Origin: Chloroflexota bacterium
GTDB lineage: Bacteria > Chloroflexota > Dehalococcoidia > Lucifugimonadales > UBA3495
DNA length: 54,688 nucleotides
Reading direction: 5' to 3'
Assembly: GCA_026710825.1 (NCBI GenBank)
Contig: JAPOQH010000027.1
Coordinates: 1 to 54,688 of the forward strand
Both the position numbers and the translations under genes were made by a program. Below the pieces are notes generated by a model that worked only from the letters and a program-made list of their open reading frames with translations, ran no database searches and had not been told where the DNA came from. Position 1 is the stretch's first letter; each line of letters begins with the position of its first letter. Of this stretch, positions 25,419 to 34,075 are shown one piece after another.

Positions 25419-26330
25419 ATGTCTGGCGATGTGATTGGAACGGCGACGGCATCGGCCCCGGGAACTTGCGGCGAACTGGTGCAGGGGATGACGGGCGGGT
25501 CGCATTTTCTGGTCACCTGTCCCATCAACCAGTTTTCCAGGGCGACAGTTACGCTGCGTGCCGGAGATGGCGGGCGATCTGCGGCTGAAGTGAGCGGGAT
25601 TGACCATCTACCCAAGGCCAGGGAGGCGGTGTTCAAAGCGCTGGCAGAGTTGGCGCCGCGCATGGGTGCCGCCGGGTTGAGCGCCGAAGTTGCCATCGCC
25701 AATCCGATTCCGGCGGGCAAGGGCATGGGCAGCAGCAGCGCGGACATCACCGCCGCGGTGGGCGCAGTAGGGATGGCGGCCAGTCATCCGTTTTCTCCGG
25801 AATCCATCGCCCGCATCGCACTGTCGGTGGAGCCGACGGACGGAGTGATGCTCCCGGGCATCGCCCTGCTCGACCACCGATGCGGGAGCGTCGCCGAGTC
25901 GCTGGGGCCGCCGCCGCCGATGGAGGTGATTGTCATCGACACGGGTGGGTCGGTGGACACGCTGGAGTTCAACCGCGTTGACCGAACGGATCTGTGGGGC
26001 AAGGTCGCGTCGCGAACGGACGAGGCGCTCGATTTGGTGCGCGAGGGCGTCCGGCGAGGCGACCCTGAACTGGTAGGTCGGGGGGCGACCATCAGCGCGA
26101 TAACAGGGCATCTTCCGGAGGCGAGCGAGTGGGTCGAGCGGGCGGCGGCGTTTGCCGATGAACAGGGCGTCGCGGGGATCAACGTGGCCCACAGCGGCAC
26201 GGTGGTGGGCATCCTGCTGGACGCCCGACAGCGTCGCAGCAAGCCGGTGTATCGCCACGCGCTGGCTGCGTTCGCCGACGCGGAGAGCGTGCAGCACTTC
26301 AGGATGATCGGCGGCGGCGTGCGGTACTGA
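25419..26330 (+). CDS. GHMP kinase, PduX-like (L-threonine kinase)
   Basis: The product has 303 residues. ASAPGTCGELVQG near the N-terminus and NPIPAGKGMGSSSADITAAVGA (the GHMP ATP-binding motif) match PduX. PduX makes L-threonine O-3-phosphate, the precursor of the aminopropanol arm of cobalamin. Position right after cobQ-cobU supports this role. The 3' end overlaps the convergent glycosylase gene by 32 bp. The start has only a weak ribosome site. Other GHMP kinases cannot be excluded from sequence alone. Confidence 0.85.
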   Translation: MSGDVIGTATASAPGTCGELVQGMTGGSHFLVTCPINQFSRATVTLRAGDGGRSAAEVSGIDHLPKAREAVFKALAELAPRMGAAGLSAEVAIANPIPAGKGMGSSSADITAAVGAVGMAASHPFSPESIARIALSVEPTDGVMLPGIALLDHRCGSVAESLGPPPPMEVIVIDTGGSVDTLEFNRVDRTDLWGKVASRTDEALDLVREGVRRGDPELVGRGATISAITGHLPEASEWVERAAAFADEQGVAGINVAHSGTVVGILLDARQRRSKPVYRHALAAFADAESVQHFRMIGGGVRY

Positions 26331-27438
26331 TCGTTCTCCGAGCTCGCGAACGGCGACGTGCCGGTCTGATTGCCCGCGGAATTTGCGAACGCCGATCTTT
26401 ATGCCCTTGCAGTAGGTAATGCCCTCCTGGAGTTTTGCAATGCCTGCCCGGTGGCGCACCGCAGAAAGGACACTCACGTGCTCGGTGGTCTTCAAATTTT
26501 CGGCTCTCACCCTTCGCCGCATTTCGGATATTTCTCCAAGATATATTTGATTCGGTGCGATTACCAGACTGGGCACGGTCGCAGAAAATGAACTGGCCGG
26601 CGTAGCCTGCATATGGACCAAAATAGTTTTGCGCCCATCGTACAATTCTTTCATTGGAGGGCGGTTTTCCACCGCCAAACCACCAGTCGTTCACGAGTCT
26701 CCTGATGTGGGTGTCCACCGGGAACGCCTGTAGTTTGTCCAACGACATTAGGGCAATACAATCGGCAATCTTGGGGCCAATTCCGTCGTATTGCATCAAT
26801 CGCGCCTTCGCGTTCTGGTAAGACATCCGCTTGAAATTCGTGAGATTAATTCCGGTGTCGGCAACACGGTTAGCGACCGCAATGACACGGGGTGCTCTGA
26901 ATCCAAATTTTAATTCCCACAGTCGTTCTTCGGTTAAATCAGCAAGTCGCTCAGGCGTTGGAAAGGTAAAGAGCGTCTTGTCATCCATGGTCAAGGGTTC
27001 GCCAAGTTCCGTGGAGAGCGCGGCCACACATTCGCTAATGCGTTCTATGCTATTAGTTGCAGAGCAGATGTATGACACCAGACACTCCCAGGGTTCTTGC
27101 CTCAGCACTCGCATCCCCCGGTACTGCTTTACCAACCTGGCAATGTGTTCGTCGCGGCTGCTGATGTTCCCGTAGATGCCCACAACATCATCGTCCTCCC
27201 TGAAGTATCGCATCAGCATTTGGTCGTCCTTACCATTGGCAGGCCGTTCCCCTTCCGGGCCGCCAATACGGTACGTGACTGGGTCATCCACTCCATCGGT
27301 CTGCCGGATGTGGATCAGGTTTTCGCCGATGACGCCCGAAAACCAGCCGTCGCCCAGCGGACGCCAGCGGAACGCCTGACCCATGGTGAGCGTGAGGGCG
27401 AGATTGAAAGGCTGCTGGATTTTCAGTTGTCGCGTCAT
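26299..27438 (-). CDS. 8-oxoguanine DNA glycosylase (OGG-like) with C-terminal zinc finger
   Basis: The product has 379 residues. MGQAFRWRPLGDGWFSGVI is the OGG N-terminal strand pattern. The HhH-GPD part reads LMQYDGIGPKIADCIALMSLDKLQAFPVDTHIRRL; K223 (in GIGPK) and D242 (in PVDTH) align with OGG1 K249 and D268, so it should be a bifunctional glycosylase/lyase. After about residue 320 an unusual addition, CPFCGAPPGRHCKTPGGH...H, gives C323, C326, C334 and H346, a small zinc-binding element, followed by a very basic tail that is antisense to the PduX-like gene. It overlaps the preceding TIGR01906 gene by four bases. Confidence 0.85.
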   Translation of the reverse strand: MTRQLKIQQPFNLALTLTMGQAFRWRPLGDGWFSGVIGENLIHIRQTDGVDDPVTYRIGGPEGERPANGKDDQMLMRYFREDDDVVGIYGNISSRDEHIARLVKQYRGMRVLRQEPWECLVSYICSATNSIERISECVAALSTELGEPLTMDDKTLFTFPTPERLADLTEERLWELKFGFRAPRVIAVANRVADTGINLTNFKRMSYQNAKARLMQYDGIGPKIADCIALMSLDKLQAFPVDTHIRRLVNDWWFGGGKPPSNERIVRWAQNYFGPYAGYAGQFIFCDRAQSGNRTESNISWRNIRNAAKGESRKFEDHRARECPFCGAPPGRHCKTPGGHYLLQGHKDRRSQIPRAIRPARRRSRARRTISTARRRRSS

Positions 27439-28178
27439 TCTGGTCGCTCGGATTGTTGACGGGTTCGCCACCGTTGATAACCCAGTATGGCCCAGCCGGC
27501 CGATAGCAGCAATATTGCTCCCAGCACCGCCGTCAGGGCGACGCGCATGGTCGCGTCGAACCAGAACCCGCCGGGGAACAGGATCAGCAGGTAGTCGGTG
27601 TAGGGGTTGAGGATCCACAGGTCGTTGGCGAAGCTGAGGCGGTGGAACAGCAGGAATAGCTGCTCGAAAGCCGCGATAGATGCCAGTCCGACGCCGACCA
27701 CGGCCAGCAGCGTCACCGCCCCGCCCCACACCGCGAGCCGCGCCGCTGGCCCGATGTACTCGCGTCGTTGGGTCGCGAAACCCGCTGCCAGCGTCGCGAG
27801 GATCCATAAGCCGGAGCCCAGGGCGACCCAGTAGGTGCCGCGCACCAGGCGCTTCACGTCGTACATGTGGGCGATCTCGCGCTGGTTGAACACGTCCTGC
27901 TCTATGCCGTAGATCGGCGCGCGCACTGCCAGCAGCTCGGTTCCGGTGTTGAAATAGCGGCGCAGTTCGGCTCCGATGACGATGAGGTCAGCGTCGGTGA
28001 TTCCGGAACGTTGCGCCGTGTTGTAGCGCTGGAATCCGTTGCGGTACAGGCCGGCGTCGTTCACGGCCCAGGCTACCGAGCCAGCCACCAGGAACAGCAG
28101 GCAGGCGGGGACGGCGAGGACAACGGCAATCTTGCATTTGATGGCGGCCGCACGGGCGAGCGATGTTCGGGAAATCAT
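27435..28178 (-). CDS. TIGR01906-family integral membrane protein
   Basis: The product has 247 residues and about five hydrophobic helices (VVLAVPACLLFLVAGSVAWAV, YWVALGSGLWILATLAAGF, AVTLLAVVGVGLASIAAF, and two near the end). AHMYDVKRLVRG and the loop NDLWILNPYTDYLLILFPGGFWFDAT are landmarks of TIGR01906/DUF1461. Function unknown. The start is uncertain: ATG at 28178 (chosen, leaving room for a promoter towards mazG) or ATG at 28223. Its stop overlaps the glycosylase start by four bases, so the pair is co-translated. Confidence 0.8.
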   Translation of the reverse strand: MISRTSLARAAAIKCKIAVVLAVPACLLFLVAGSVAWAVNDAGLYRNGFQRYNTAQRSGITDADLIVIGAELRRYFNTGTELLAVRAPIYGIEQDVFNQREIAHMYDVKRLVRGTYWVALGSGLWILATLAAGFATQRREYIGPAARLAVWGGAVTLLAVVGVGLASIAAFEQLFLLFHRLSFANDLWILNPYTDYLLILFPGGFWFDATMRVALTAVLGAILLLSAGWAILGYQRWRTRQQSERPE

Positions 28179-28258
28179 AGCGTATCGTTCAGGCCGGTCG
28201 AGATGGGAGACGTCGGCAAACATGGTCCGCCGGCACACTATGTTATATTGCCCGCGCC

Positions 28259-29089
28259 ATGAGTACCAACCACGTTTCACCAATTCCTGAAGAGCGCATC
28301 GGCGAATTCCAGTCGCTGATCGACATTGTGGCGCGGCTGCGCGGGCCGGGCGGCTGCCCTTGGGACGCCGAGCAGACCCACGAGTCGCTTAAGCGCAACC
28401 TGCTGGAGGAATGCTACGAAACGCTGGAGGCCATCGACGACGGCGAACCGTTGGAGTTGGCCGATGAGCTTGGGGACATTCTGGTGCAGGTGGCCTTTCA
28501 CGCCGACATTGCCCGCGCCGCCGGCGACTTTGACATCGCCGACGTGCTGGCGGCCATCAACCGCAAGCTGATCCGGCGGCACCCCCACGTGTTCGCTGAT
28601 GGCTCTGCGTCGGATGCGCGGCAGGTTGAACGCAACTGGGAGCAGCTGAAGGCCGAGGAACGCCGGCAGGCCGGCAAGCCGGAACCGTCGCCCATGGACA
28701 GCGTGCCGGCGGCGTTGCCCTCCCTGGCCGCTGCGCAGTTGATCCAGGATCGAGCGGCGCGTTTCGGGTTCGACTGGGACGATGCGGGCGGGGTGCTGGA
28801 CAAGTTGGTGGAGGAGATCGGCGAGTTTCGCGATGCCGCCACCGACGAGGAGCGTCTGGACGAATTCGGAGACGTGCTGTTCGCGCTGGTCAACGTGGCG
28901 CGCTGGTCGGGCATACAAGCCGAGGACGCGCTGCGGCAGGCCAACGCCAAGTTCCGGAATCGCTACCGGGTGATGGAACGGCTGGCGTCAGAACGCGGGC
29001 AGGATTTCGCCAAGCTGTCACTGGATGAGAAGGAAGCGCTCTGGCAGGAAGCCAAGGGCGTAATGGCGTCCAACGGGTCCGAAGATTAG
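28259..29089 (+). CDS. mazG: Nucleoside triphosphate pyrophosphohydrolase
   Basis: The product has 276 residues with two MazG domains. The first has RLRGPGGCPWDAEQTHESLKRNLLEECYE and ELADELGDILVQVAFHADIA, holding the metal-binding EExxE...ExxD set. The second is near residues 175-230 with LVEEIGEFRDA...EFGDVLFALVNVARW. It hydrolyses abnormal or excess (d)NTPs to NMP and PPi. The gene lies divergent to the TIGR01906 gene; TATGTTATAT about 20 bases upstream of the start is a possible -10 region. Confidence 0.94.
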   Translation: MSTNHVSPIPEERIGEFQSLIDIVARLRGPGGCPWDAEQTHESLKRNLLEECYETLEAIDDGEPLELADELGDILVQVAFHADIARAAGDFDIADVLAAINRKLIRRHPHVFADGSASDARQVERNWEQLKAEERRQAGKPEPSPMDSVPAALPSLAAAQLIQDRAARFGFDWDDAGGVLDKLVEEIGEFRDAATDEERLDEFGDVLFALVNVARWSGIQAEDALRQANAKFRNRYRVMERLASERGQDFAKLSLDEKEALWQEAKGVMASNGSED

Positions 29090-29096
29090 CGGCGAC

Positions 29097-29114
29097 GGCG
29101 AAAAATTATTCGCC
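29097..29114. terminator. Short hairpin between convergent mazG and SppA-like genes
   Basis: GGCGAA and TTCGCC pair around AAATTA in the 26-bp gap between two convergent stops, so it could act as a bidirectional terminator. It looks like a degraded member of the GGGGCGAAT palindrome family. Confidence 0.4.
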
Positions 29115-29115
29115 A

Positions 29116-29946
29116 CTACGGGGCGCGGGATCCAGAGTCGCCGAGCATCCCTGGTTCGAGGAAATAGATTCCGCCGGAGGCAAGGGTGGCGAGGTTTTCC
29201 AGGGCTGGCAGGTAGGTTCCGCCGGCGCGTCCCGGCAGGCCGATGCGGCTGAAGAACGGGCGCTTGGGTCGGTAGTGGCGGATCCGGCGGCGGGCGCCGC
29301 TGAGTCGCATGGCCTCGGCGATGGCGTCGTCGAAGCCGCCCTGCCGGTCGATGAGTCCCGCGTCCTGGGCCCGGCGGGCGGTGTACACCTCGCCGGTGGC
29401 AAGCTCGCGCACCTGCTCATCGGTCAGCCGACGGTTTTCGGTGACCACTGAAACGAACAGGTCGTACATCTCGCCGATGAGATCCTGGAACTTGTCTGAT
29501 TCCTCGTCGGTGGGCATGCGCCAGAAGCCGGTCATGTCCTTGAGGCGGCCGGCCTTGAACACGGAGAACTCCACGCCCAGCTTGCCGAATAGCTGCTGCA
29601 GGATCGGGCGCAGGTATATCACACCGATGGATCCAACCAGCGCGGCGCGGGAGGCCATGATGGTGCCGGCTCCGCACGCGATGTAGTAACCGCCGGACGC
29701 GCCCATCCCACGGATATACGCGACGACGGGCTTGCGTTCCGCAACCCGGCGGACGTTTTCGTAGATCAGATCGCTGGCGGTGGCGGACCCGCCCGGCGAG
29801 TCGATGTCCAGCACCAGCGCGCCGATCTTCCGGTTGTTGCGAGCGTTCTCCAGCAGCCGGGCGTATTCGGGTTCCTTGATGGCCGTGCCGATGACGCCGT
29901 GCATCTCGATGACGGCAATGCCGGGCTTGCGCTTGAAGAAGAACAT
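29116..29946 (-). CDS. sppA: S49 signal peptide peptidase (SppA-like)
   Basis: The product has 276 residues and is the short, single-domain form. LDIDSPGGSATASDLIYE and YIRGMGASGGYYIACGAG contain the serine nucleophile S84; FKAGRLKDMTGFWR contains the general-base K136. VGSIGVIY is also conserved. No N-terminal membrane anchor is visible (MFFFKRKPGIAVIEMHG), which is unlike the anchored SppA of Bacillus. It would degrade remnant signal peptides or small membrane peptides. Confidence 0.9.
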   Translation of the reverse strand: MFFFKRKPGIAVIEMHGVIGTAIKEPEYARLLENARNNRKIGALVLDIDSPGGSATASDLIYENVRRVAERKPVVAYIRGMGASGGYYIACGAGTIMASRAALVGSIGVIYLRPILQQLFGKLGVEFSVFKAGRLKDMTGFWRMPTDEESDKFQDLIGEMYDLFVSVVTENRRLTDEQVRELATGEVYTARRAQDAGLIDRQGGFDDAIAEAMRLSGARRRIRHYRPKRPFFSRIGLPGRAGGTYLPALENLATLASGGIYFLEPGMLGDSGSRAP

Positions 29947-30054
29947 AATTGGGTGTCATCCGTAGGTGGTGTTACGATTATACACGGCGGCATGACAGCG
30001 TCGGGCGAGCCTTTAACTTACCTGGGCAGCCAACAGACCGCATGGGGAATCAAC

Positions 30055-31062
30055 ATGGCATTGACCAAAGCGAAGTTCGAGAATTTCACCGCCTTCAAGG
30101 ATCTGGAGGTGGAGTTTTCGCCGGGAATCAACGCGCTAATCGGGGAGAACGGCACGGGCAAGACGCACCTAATGAAGGCGTGCTATGCGGCCTGTGATTT
30201 GGTCAAGACGGAAAGGTCTTTAGCGTACAAAATGGTGGAAGTGTTTCTTCCTTCCGGGCGTCAAGGAGGCCGGTTAGTCCATCGCGGGGGGGAAGAAACG
30301 GAGGCCTCGGCGGAGATTCATATCGATGATTGGTATGCCCGTTGTACGTTCCATGGACCTAACGAGCGAACTGTTATCACTCCCGTGGATCTGCCGAAAC
30401 CCTCTTTGGCGAGTGTGTATATTCCAGTTAAGGAAATGCTGGCCAATGCCCCTGGATTTCTGTCTCTTTACGCGGCCAGAGAAATCCATTTCGAAGAAGT
30501 TTATCGAGATATGCTACACAGCGCATATCTTCCTCCTCTACGGGAACCCATTGACGATGCCCACGGCAGGATGCTGGGGAGTTTGGAAGAGGTCATCGGT
30601 GGCAAGGTAACGGTCAGTGGTGAGGAGTTCTTCCTGACCAACGAGCAGGGCGACTTGGAATTCACACTGCTTGCAGAGGGATGGCGCAAACTGGGATTGT
30701 TGTGGCTGCTGATACGGAATGGCACTTTGCGCGATGGATCCGTGCTGTTCTGGGACGAGCCGGAGGCGAACCTGAACCCCAAGATGTTCAAGACTGTGAT
30801 GCAGGTGCTGCTGGAGTTGCAGCGCGCCGGCGTACAGGTATTCTTCGCCACCCACGACTATGTCATGCTCAAGGAACTCGACCTCCAGATGACGGAATAT
30901 GACGGGGTGGCTTTCCACTCCCTATATCGGGACAAAGAAACCGACGAAATCACCTGCCACACCACCAGCCGGTATTTGGATATCCGGCCCAACCCCATCG
31001 GGGAGGCTTTCGATCAACTTTACGACCGTCAAATCGAGCGCAGCATGCGGGGCCTCGTATGA
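30055..31062 (+). CDS. SMC/ABC-type AAA ATPase (defence-like)
   Basis: The product has 335 residues. It begins ALTKAKFENFTAFKDLEVEFSPGINALIGENGTGKT, with the Walker A at 30-37. An ABC-signature-like LAEGWRK lies at 206-212, Walker B LFWDEPEANLNP at 231-242, and the H-loop ATHD at 265-268. This is the AAA_15/AAA_21 RecF/OLD-like layout with only a short insert, not a long coiled coil. I chose the ATG at 30055; the frame extends upstream to 29899 without a recognised domain. The last four bases overlap the next gene, so the two are coupled. Such ATPases commonly gate a nuclease in anti-phage systems (Septu, Gabija, PARIS); here the partner is different. Confidence 0.8.
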   Translation: MALTKAKFENFTAFKDLEVEFSPGINALIGENGTGKTHLMKACYAACDLVKTERSLAYKMVEVFLPSGRQGGRLVHRGGEETEASAEIHIDDWYARCTFHGPNERTVITPVDLPKPSLASVYIPVKEMLANAPGFLSLYAAREIHFEEVYRDMLHSAYLPPLREPIDDAHGRMLGSLEEVIGGKVTVSGEEFFLTNEQGDLEFTLLAEGWRKLGLLWLLIRNGTLRDGSVLFWDEPEANLNPKMFKTVMQVLLELQRAGVQVFFATHDYVMLKELDLQMTEYDGVAFHSLYRDKETDEITCHTTSRYLDIRPNPIGEAFDQLYDRQIERSMRGLV

Positions 31063-31556
31063 CGTTGTTTACCGAGGACAATCTTCAAATCACATTCAAT
31101 AACGTGACTCATGCTCGGAAATTTGACGACAGCGAACATGGGTTGAGCCACTGCATGAAGGCCGTCGATTTCGTCATAGAACTGCCTGACCGATACCTTT
31201 TTATCGAGTTCAAAGACCCGGAAAACCCTGATATTCCGATTCAATATCGAGCAGCAGCAATCCAAAATTTGAACAATAGCGAATTCGACGAGGACTTAAA
31301 GCACAAGTTCCGCGACACTTTTCTCTATGAGTGGGCGTCAGGCTGCGCCGATAAACCGGTTGAATACTTCGTCCTGGTCGCATTGGAAGACAGGCCATTA
31401 CTGTCGAGGCGACTGGAAGCGCTTGAGTTGAACCTTCCTTTGGGAATGCCAGCTTCAGCTGCGTGGACGCGACCAATCGTACATCGTTGCGGAGTTTTCA
31501 ATATCACTGACTGGAATACGACCTTCCCCGACTACCCCGTCCGCCGCCTTTCGTAG
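31059..31556 (+). CDS. Small PD-(D/E)XK nuclease-like partner of the AAA ATPase
   Basis: The product has 165 residues and I do not recognise the family. A restriction-endonuclease-like core is visible: AVDFVIELPDRYLFIEFKDPENP, with D37 and the E50-F-K52 pair in consecutive strands, and then a helix IQYRAAAIQNL. A second strand region is VEYFVLVALEDRP. There is no HNH, TOPRIM or transmembrane segment. The ATGA overlap with the ATPase gene indicates a strict pair. I infer a nuclease effector regulated by the ATPase; a non-catalytic adaptor cannot be ruled out. Confidence 0.6.
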   Translation: MTLFTEDNLQITFNNVTHARKFDDSEHGLSHCMKAVDFVIELPDRYLFIEFKDPENPDIPIQYRAAAIQNLNNSEFDEDLKHKFRDTFLYEWASGCADKPVEYFVLVALEDRPLLSRRLEALELNLPLGMPASAAWTRPIVHRCGVFNITDWNTTFPDYPVRRLS

Positions 31557-31623
31557 TCCGCATTGCCGCCGAACGCTTACCGCGTTATTGTGACCCCATC
31601 CAACCCACCCAAGGAGAACTGCC

Positions 31624-32718
31624 ATGCAATTCGGCCTGTTCATGATGCCGCTGCATCCGCCGCACCGTTCCTACGCCGACTCTTACGACCGCGATCTCGA
31701 CCTGCTGCAGGCTGCCGACAAGCTGGGCTTTCACGAGGCCTGGATCGGCGAACACCTGACCGAACGGTGGGAGAACGCCCCGTACCCTGACCTGATGATC
31801 GCCAAGGCGTCCGCGATGACGGAGAACATCCGCCTCGCCACCGGGGTCACGCTGCTGCCCATTCACAACCCCATCGAACTGGCCCACCGCATCGCCATGC
31901 TGGACCACCTGACTCGAGGCCGGCTGTACTGGGGCATCGGACACCGCGCCATACCGACCGACCTGCAACTGTTCGGCATGGACCCCGGGCAGGGCGACGA
32001 CGTGCGACGCCGCGCCGCTGAGGTGCTGGAAATCGTGCTGGCCCTCTGGGCGTCGGAAGGCAAGTTCGAGTATCACGGCGAGTTCTTCGACATCGTGGCT
32101 CCGGAGCTGGACCCGGTGCTGGAGCGCGGGCTGCACATGAAGCCGTTGCAGCAGCCGCACCCGCCCATCGGAGTCGCCGCCACTTCCATCGGCAGCAGCA
32201 GCATCCGCGTCGCCGGACGCGAGGGCTACATCCCCATGAGCAGCAGCAACCTCGCCCCCAAGTATCTGGCCGACCACTGGACGACAGTGGAGGATGCCGC
32301 CGCCGAGGCCGGCAGGGAGGCCAGCCGCGCCGACTGGCGCATCGGCAGGGACGTGTTCGTGGCCGAAACCAGCGAGGAGGCTCGGGAGCGGGCTTACGCC
32401 GTGCTGGGTCGCAACTACCTGCAGCACCAGTTGCCCAACCGCCTGGGATCCGGATTGATTCAGGCCACCAAGATTGACCCGAACATGAGCGACGACGATC
32501 TCACCGTTGACTACATGATGGACAACATCTGGATCGTGGGCGACCCCGATGAGTGCGCCCAGCGCATCCGTGATCTATATGACGAGACGGGCGGCTTCGG
32601 GCACATGCTGTGCATCACCCAGGACCCCGACGACCACCAGTGGGAGATGGACTGCCTGCGCCTCATCGCCGAGGAGGTCGCACCGCGCGTGAGCGACCTG
32701 ACGGGTGAATCACCGTAA
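31624..32718 (+). CDS. LLM-class flavin-dependent oxidoreductase
   Basis: The product has 364 residues and the bacterial luciferase-like TIM barrel. MQFGLFMMPLHPP, AADKLGFHEAWIGEHLTERWENAPYPDLMIAKASAMTENIRLATGVTLLPIHNP and EVLEIVLALWASEGKFEYHGEFF are standard landmarks. DPDECAQRIRDLYDETGGFGHM near the C-terminus matches the limonene-monooxygenase-like group. It uses reduced FMN and O2 (or F420) to oxidise an organic substrate. AAGGAG lies 9 bases before the ATG. A GC-rich hairpin follows and separates it from a convergent LLM gene. Confidence 0.9.
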   Translation: MQFGLFMMPLHPPHRSYADSYDRDLDLLQAADKLGFHEAWIGEHLTERWENAPYPDLMIAKASAMTENIRLATGVTLLPIHNPIELAHRIAMLDHLTRGRLYWGIGHRAIPTDLQLFGMDPGQGDDVRRRAAEVLEIVLALWASEGKFEYHGEFFDIVAPELDPVLERGLHMKPLQQPHPPIGVAATSIGSSSIRVAGREGYIPMSSSNLAPKYLADHWTTVEDAAAEAGREASRADWRIGRDVFVAETSEEARERAYAVLGRNYLQHQLPNRLGSGLIQATKIDPNMSDDDLTVDYMMDNIWIVGDPDECAQRIRDLYDETGGFGHMLCITQDPDDHQWEMDCLRLIAEEVAPRVSDLTGESP

Positions 32719-32745
32719 TCACCGCACCACAAGCCAGAAAGCAAA

Positions 32746-32770
32746 CGGGGCGGGTTTGAACCCCGCCCCG
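32746..32770. terminator. GC-rich hairpin between convergent LLM genes
   Basis: CGGGGCGGG pairs with CCCGCCCCG around TTTGAAC, with extra AAACG/CGTTT pairing outside. It ends 27 bp before the stop of the minus-strand gene and 28 bp after that of the plus-strand gene. A near copy of the core lies at 43600, so it is both a possible bidirectional terminator and a repeat. Confidence 0.6.
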
Positions 32771-32797
32771 ACGTTTGCGCCTGCAAGGCCTATATGG

Positions 32798-33961
32798 TTA
32801 CTTGAACGCCGGAAACACGTGCTTGCCGAACATCTCGATGGACTCCATAACCTTGTCGTGGGCGACGGTTTCGGTGGCCATGAGGAACTGGAGCTGGTCG
32901 ACGCCCGTGGCCTCGTGGAGTTTGGCCGCTTTGATGCAGCTGTCGGGGTCGCCGGCGACTATGACGCCGCGGTCGGCCAGGGTGTCGGCGTCGAACTCCT
33001 CCCAGATCTTCTGGGCCAGCGCCGTGCCGCCGGACAGGTCGACTGAGCCGTCGGCCTCGGCCGCTCCGTTGCCGTCAGCGGAGTCTGCCTCCACATCGAT
33101 GTAGCGGGAGAAATTCTGCTGCAGGTGCTCGGGGATGCCGCCCCACTGGTCCAGCAGGCGGGCGTACACGTCCTTCTGGTCCTGGACGTAGGGACGGCCG
33201 GGGCCGAAGAAGGTTTTGAGGGAGTCGGTGCAGAGTTGGCGGGTGGCTGAGTTGTCGGCGCCGCAGAGGCCAAAGATGGAACTGAGCCACTGGTTGTTGA
33301 CGAACTGGCCCACCGGATTGGCCTTCTTGATGTTCTCGCGGTAGGCGGCGATGTGGGGTTCCAGCACCGACGGCGCGCTGACGCCGAGGGCCATCACGCC
33401 GATGCCGCGCTCGGCGGCGAGCTCGTAGGTGGCCGGCTGGAGGGCGGCAACCCAGATGGGCGGGTGCGGCTGCTGGTATGGCTTGGGCAGCACCTGTCGG
33501 GGCGGCACGTTCCAGAACTTGCCCTCCCACTCGAAGTAGTCGGACTTCCAGATTTCGGGGATCATCCGCAGCGATTCTTCCCACATCTCGCGGGTATCGC
33601 GGGGATCGATTCCCATGCCGGTCTGCTCGTAGGCGGCGCTGCGGCCCGTGCCCATGTCTACCCTACCGTTGGTCAGGTGGTCGACCATAGCGACGCGCTC
33701 GGCGACGCGCACCGGGTGATGGTAGGGCAGGATGACGACGCCGAATCCCAGGCGGATGCGCTTGGTCATCTTGCTGAGCGCGCCGAAGATCACCTCGGGG
33801 CAGGGGGACATGCTGAACGTGGTGAGGAAGTGGTGCTCGACGAACCAGACGTAATCGAAACCCATCTCGTCGGCCAGGCAAACCTGCTCGATGGTTTCCT
33901 CGATGACGGCGTGATCGTCGAGTTGAGGGCGTTGCATTTCGTAGGCCAGGCCGAATTTCAT
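32798..33961 (-). CDS. LLM-class flavin-dependent oxidoreductase
   Basis: The product has 387 residues. MKFGLAYEMQRPQLDDHAVIEETIEQVCLADEMGFDYVWFVEHHFL, MTKRIRLGFGVVILPYHHPVRVAERVAMVDHLTNGRVDMGTGRS and QQPHPPIWVAALQPATYELAAERGIGVM define the luciferase-like fold; EHHF is the typical flavin-site motif. A low-complexity stretch VEADSADGNGAAEADGSVDLSGG sits at about residues 300-320. It is not a close paralogue of the neighbouring LLM gene. Chloroflexota of the SAR202 type are known for many such enzymes. Substrate unknown. Confidence 0.9.
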   Translation of the reverse strand: MKFGLAYEMQRPQLDDHAVIEETIEQVCLADEMGFDYVWFVEHHFLTTFSMSPCPEVIFGALSKMTKRIRLGFGVVILPYHHPVRVAERVAMVDHLTNGRVDMGTGRSAAYEQTGMGIDPRDTREMWEESLRMIPEIWKSDYFEWEGKFWNVPPRQVLPKPYQQPHPPIWVAALQPATYELAAERGIGVMALGVSAPSVLEPHIAAYRENIKKANPVGQFVNNQWLSSIFGLCGADNSATRQLCTDSLKTFFGPGRPYVQDQKDVYARLLDQWGGIPEHLQQNFSRYIDVEADSADGNGAAEADGSVDLSGGTALAQKIWEEFDADTLADRGVIVAGDPDSCIKAAKLHEATGVDQLQFLMATETVAHDKVMESIEMFGKHVFPAFK

Positions 33962-34075
33962 CGTGAATCGCTCCCTTGCGTGAGGCTGTTGTCGAGATTG
34001 TACTGCCGCAGGGTAGCAGGGGCAATGATAGAATTGCGGACGCTCATAACAGCCGGAGCCAAAGGGAGATAACCC

